A program made the position numbers and the translations under genes. A model generated the notes under the pieces. It was not told the DNA's origin. It saw only the letters and a list, made by a program, of their open reading frames with translations, and did not search any database. A stretch of DNA of 64,000 nt from Vulcanimicrobiota bacterium (GTDB lineage: Bacteria > Vulcanimicrobiota > Xenobia > Xenobiales > JADMJV01), in NCBI GenBank assembly GCA_019637395.1, contig JAHBVR010000005.1, forward strand, positions 129,312 to 193,311. Direction: 5' to 3'. Of this stretch, positions 61,530 through 64,000 are shown piece by piece. The first letter of the stretch is position 1, and each line of letters opens with the position of its first letter.

Positions 61530-64000
61530 ATGAATATCTCGGCCTGGGCGATTCGTAACCCGATCCCCTCGATCGTCCTCTTCCTGGTGCTGACGGTAGC
61601 CGGCCTGGCTTCTTTCGCGGGTCTGGGCATTGACGAAAACCCCAATATCGACCTTCCGCTGGTTTCGGTTTCGATCACGCAGATCGGCGCCGCTCCCTCC
61701 GAACTGGAAACGCAGGTGACCCGCAAGGTGGAAGACTCCATCAGCGGCATTTCCGGCGTCAAACACATCACCTCGGCCGTCAACGAAGGCCTTTCCGTCA
61801 CCACCACCGAGTTTGAACTGGGCACCGATACCGACCGGGCCGTCAACGACGTGCGCGACGCCGTCTCGCGCATACGCCAGCAATTGCCCGGTCAGATCAA
61901 TGAGCCTCAGATCACCCGCGTCGATTTCATCGGCGGTCCGCTGGCCACCTATACCATCGCCCGCAGCGGCGCCACCATCAGCGAGCTTTCCTGGGAAATC
62001 GACAACACTATCTCACGGGCTCTGCTGGCCGTGCGCGGAGTCGGCCAGGTGCAGCGCTCCGGCGGCGTGGACCGCGAGATCCGCATCAACCTGGACCCGG
62101 AGAAAATGGATGCCTACGGGGTCACGGCCGACGCCGTCAACTTGCAGGTGCGCTCCCTGAATATCGACATGCCGGGCGGGCGCTCGCTGGTCGGTGGCCA
62201 GGAAGAGTCGATTCGGACCTTGGGTTCCGCGCCAACTTTGGAGAAGCTGAGCCAGACGCGCATCGCTTCTCCCCAAGGCGGCTGGGTTCAGTTGGACCAA
62301 TTGGGGACCATCGAGAACGGCTTCTCCGAGCCACGCCAGCGCGCTTTGCTCAACGGCGAGCCGGTGGTGGCCTTCCAGGTGGTGCGCGCCACCGGCTCCA
62401 ACCTGGTGGACGTGGCTGCCCGGGTGGACGCCGCTCTGAAGAAGATGCAGGATACTCTGCCGGCCGGCACCGAGATCAAGAAGGTGCGCACCAACGCCAC
62501 CTATGTGCTCGAGTCTTACGAAGCTTCTATCGAACACCTGTGTTTGGGCGCCGGCCTGGCCGTCATCGTGATTTACTGGTTTTTGCGGGACTGGCGTGCG
62601 GCGGCTATCTCCGCTCTGGCCATGCCGCTCTCGGTCATCCCGACTTTCTTCGTGATGAAGGCCGTCGGCTTCACTCTCAACAATATGTCGCTACTGGGCC
62701 TGGCCCTGGTCATCGGTATCCTGGTGGACGACGCCATCGTGGAAATCGAGAACATCGTGCGCCACATCCAGATGGGCAAAGACCCTTATCACGCGGCCCT
62801 GGAAGCGGCCGACGAGATCGGCCTGGCGGTAGTGGCCACCACCGCCTCGATTATCGTGGTCTTCGTGCCGGTGGCCTTCATGGGAGGCATTCCCGGCCAG
62901 TTCTTCCGCCAGTTTGGGCTGACGGTGGCGGTGGCCGTGTTTTTCTCCCTGGTGGTGGCGCGTCTGCTTACACCCATGATGGCCGCCTACTGGATGGTGG
63001 ACATTCCGGCTCACGAAGAAAAGAAGAGCTGGCTCACCGCTACTTACGACAAGATTTTAGGCTGGGCTCTGGCCTACCGCGTACCCACGCTGATTCTGGC
63101 GGTCACCTTCTTCGTCTTCAGTCTGGGCCTCTTCGGAATGATCCCGAAGAACCTGATTGGAACGGTGGATCGTGGCGAAACGGTGCTGACCGCGGAGCTG
63201 CCGCCGGGCACCAGCATCGACACCACCACGGCCGTGGCCAAAGAGCTGACGCGCATTCTGATGACTCACAAAGAAGTCAAGCAGGTCTTCACTTCGGTGG
63301 GCACTCCCTCGCAGAGCGGGCCCGGTCGAGCCACCCAGGGGGCGGTGAATAAAGCGAGCCTCTACATCGTGCTGGTGCCGCGCCAGGAGCGCCAGCTCAG
63401 CCAGAGCCAGTTGGAAGAGCTGATCGCCCCGGAACTCCAGAAGGTCCCGGGCGTGCGCCTCTCTTTCGGTGCCGCCGTAGGGCTTTCGGGCCGCCTCACG
63501 CTGGTGCTGTCCAGTGAGAACGGCCCCGAGCTGACGGCTACCGCCCAGAAACTGCTCGGCGAAATGCGCGGCATGCAAGGCCTCTATGACATCAACACCT
63601 CGGCCGCTCTGCAGCGCCCGGAAATTCTCGTCAAACCCAACTTCGACCTGGCCGCCGAGCAAGGCGTCTCGGTCAGCAGTATCGCCCGCACCGCCCTGGT
63701 GGCCACGCTGGGCGACAATGACCAGAATCTGGCCAAGTTCGACTTGAGCGATCGCCAGATCAACATCCGCGTCCAGATCGACCCGCGCTACCGCGATGAC
63801 CTGGCCACTATCCGTAATCTCAAGGTGCTGGGGGCCGGCAACCGCCTGCTGCCCATCTCCTCGGTGGCCACTATGGAAATGGGCCAGGGTCCCTCCCAGA
63901 TCGACCGCTACGACCGCAAACGCAAAGTCACCATCGAAGCGGCCATGCGCCGCGGCTACGCGCTCGGCGACGCTCTCAGCGATATCCACAAGCTGCCCGC
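61530..64000 (+). CDS. RND-family multidrug/solute efflux pump (3' end outside window)
   Basis: The ATG at 61530 follows the adaptor stop directly, and the frame is open to the right edge (823 codons). It starts [26 protein letters not shown], a typical AcrB/MexB-type first helix. The porter domain has [21 protein letters not shown] (about 170-190). The transmembrane helix 4-type motif [22 protein letters not shown] carries the two essential Asp residues of the proton relay, and [36 protein letters not shown] follows. The second half begins [24 protein letters not shown]. It is driven by the proton-motive force. TetR is likely to regulate it; the substrate is unknown. Confidence 0.95.
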   Translation, partial: MNISAWAIRNPIPSIVLFLVLTVAGLASFAGLGIDENPNIDLPLVSVSITQIGAAPSELETQVTRKVEDSISGISGVKHITSAVNEGLSVTTTEFELGTDTDRAVNDVRDAVSRIRQQLPGQINEPQITRVDFIGGPLATYTIARSGATISELSWEIDNTISRALLAVRGVGQVQRSGGVDREIRINLDPEKMDAYGVTADAVNLQVRSLNIDMPGGRSLVGGQEESIRTLGSAPTLEKLSQTRIASPQGGWVQLDQLGTIENGFSEPRQRALLNGEPVVAFQVVRATGSNLVDVAARVDAALKKMQDTLPAGTEIKKVRTNATYVLESYEASIEHLCLGAGLAVIVIYWFLRDWRAAAISALAMPLSVIPTFFVMKAVGFTLNNMSLLGLALVIGILVDDAIVEIENIVRHIQMGKDPYHAALEAADEIGLAVVATTASIIVVFVPVAFMGGIPGQFFRQFGLTVAVAVFFSLVVARLLTPMMAAYWMVDIPAHEEKKSWLTATYDKILGWALAYRVPTLILAVTFFVFSLGLFGMIPKNLIGTVDRGETVLTAELPPGTSIDTTTAVAKELTRILMTHKEVKQVFTSVGTPSQSGPGRATQGAVNKASLYIVLVPRQERQLSQSQLEELIAPELQKVPGVRLSFGAAVGLSGRLTLVLSSENGPELTATAQKLLGEMRGMQGLYDINTSAALQRPEILVKPNFDLAAEQGVSVSSIARTALVATLGDNDQNLAKFDLSDRQINIRVQIDPRYRDDLATIRNLKVLGAGNRLLPISSVATMEMGQGPSQIDRYDRKRKVTIEAAMRRGYALGDALSDIHKLP

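Overview
GC-rich, densely packed bacterial chromosome segment of about 64 kb carrying some fifty protein genes, one tmRNA, and no rRNA, tRNA, transposase, integrase or CRISPR array. Housekeeping genes (MutS, DprA, FabZ, YebC, CorA, PPi-type phosphofructokinase, acyl-CoA carboxylase beta subunit, 7Fe ferredoxin) are interleaved with lineage-specific genes. MscS and an RND pump with its adaptor suggest a diderm cell. Eukaryote-like modules (calpain, EF-hand, Ser/Thr kinase, roadblock, giant TPR proteins) and many leader-bearing proteins suggest a poorly cultured lineage. Candidatus Eremiobacterota/Xenobia-like is my guess; the sequence alone does not prove it.

Layout. 1-9.4 kb: DUF4352 protein tail, CorA, split ChrA pair, a Gly/Ala-rich hydrophobic protein, an operon of an unusual surface-type protein plus a divergent SecA-like ATPase, MscS, and a secreted TIG-like protein. 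9.5-27.2 kb: a co-directional block with two giant TPR proteins (the first carrying about 80 DPF motifs), a Pro-rich membrane protein, a protein with two PATAN-like domains, a roadblock protein, a response regulator, a TPR-roadblock fusion and an O-antigen-ligase/TPR protein. This looks like a regulatory and assembly cluster for polarity, motility or surface polysaccharide. 27.2-40.6 kb: DprA with a SpoVG-like partner, an orphan histidine kinase, an extremely acidic protein, FabZ, MutS, a second Gly/Ala-rich protein, YebC, membrane proteins, an NlpC/P60-like protein, MarR, an alkyltransferase-like protein, a lipase-like protein and a CARDB protein. 40.6-42.5 kb: tmRNA, an Imm10-like orphan immunity gene, and a Phd/VapC toxin-antitoxin pair lying against the end of a secreted-protein gene. 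42.5-49.4 kb: GH31, EF-hand/calpain protease, a transglycosylase-like protein, a Ser/Thr kinase, and a CRP regulator fused to a second DNA-binding domain. 49.5-59.2 kb: ferredoxin, an orphan FlhA/SctV cytoplasmic domain on a novel membrane module followed by a giant coiled-coil protein, PFK, an MBL hydrolase, a carboxyltransferase and a Pro/Gly repeat protein. 59.5-64 kb: TetR, RND adaptor and RND pump (cut by the window edge).

The most unusual theme is export. Several proteins likely to act outside the cytoplasm (transglycosylase, calpain, lipase, CARDB, Pro-repeat and Gly/Ala-rich hydrophobic proteins) have no Sec signal. They begin instead with a short disordered leader, often M-x-[I/L]-x-[P/S] followed by Pro/Ser/Arg-rich sequence. 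Leader-like starts also occur on the SecA-like ATPase and its operon partner. The same window encodes an export-gate-like FlhA C-domain protein. A noncanonical secretion route is a testable inference, not a demonstrated system.
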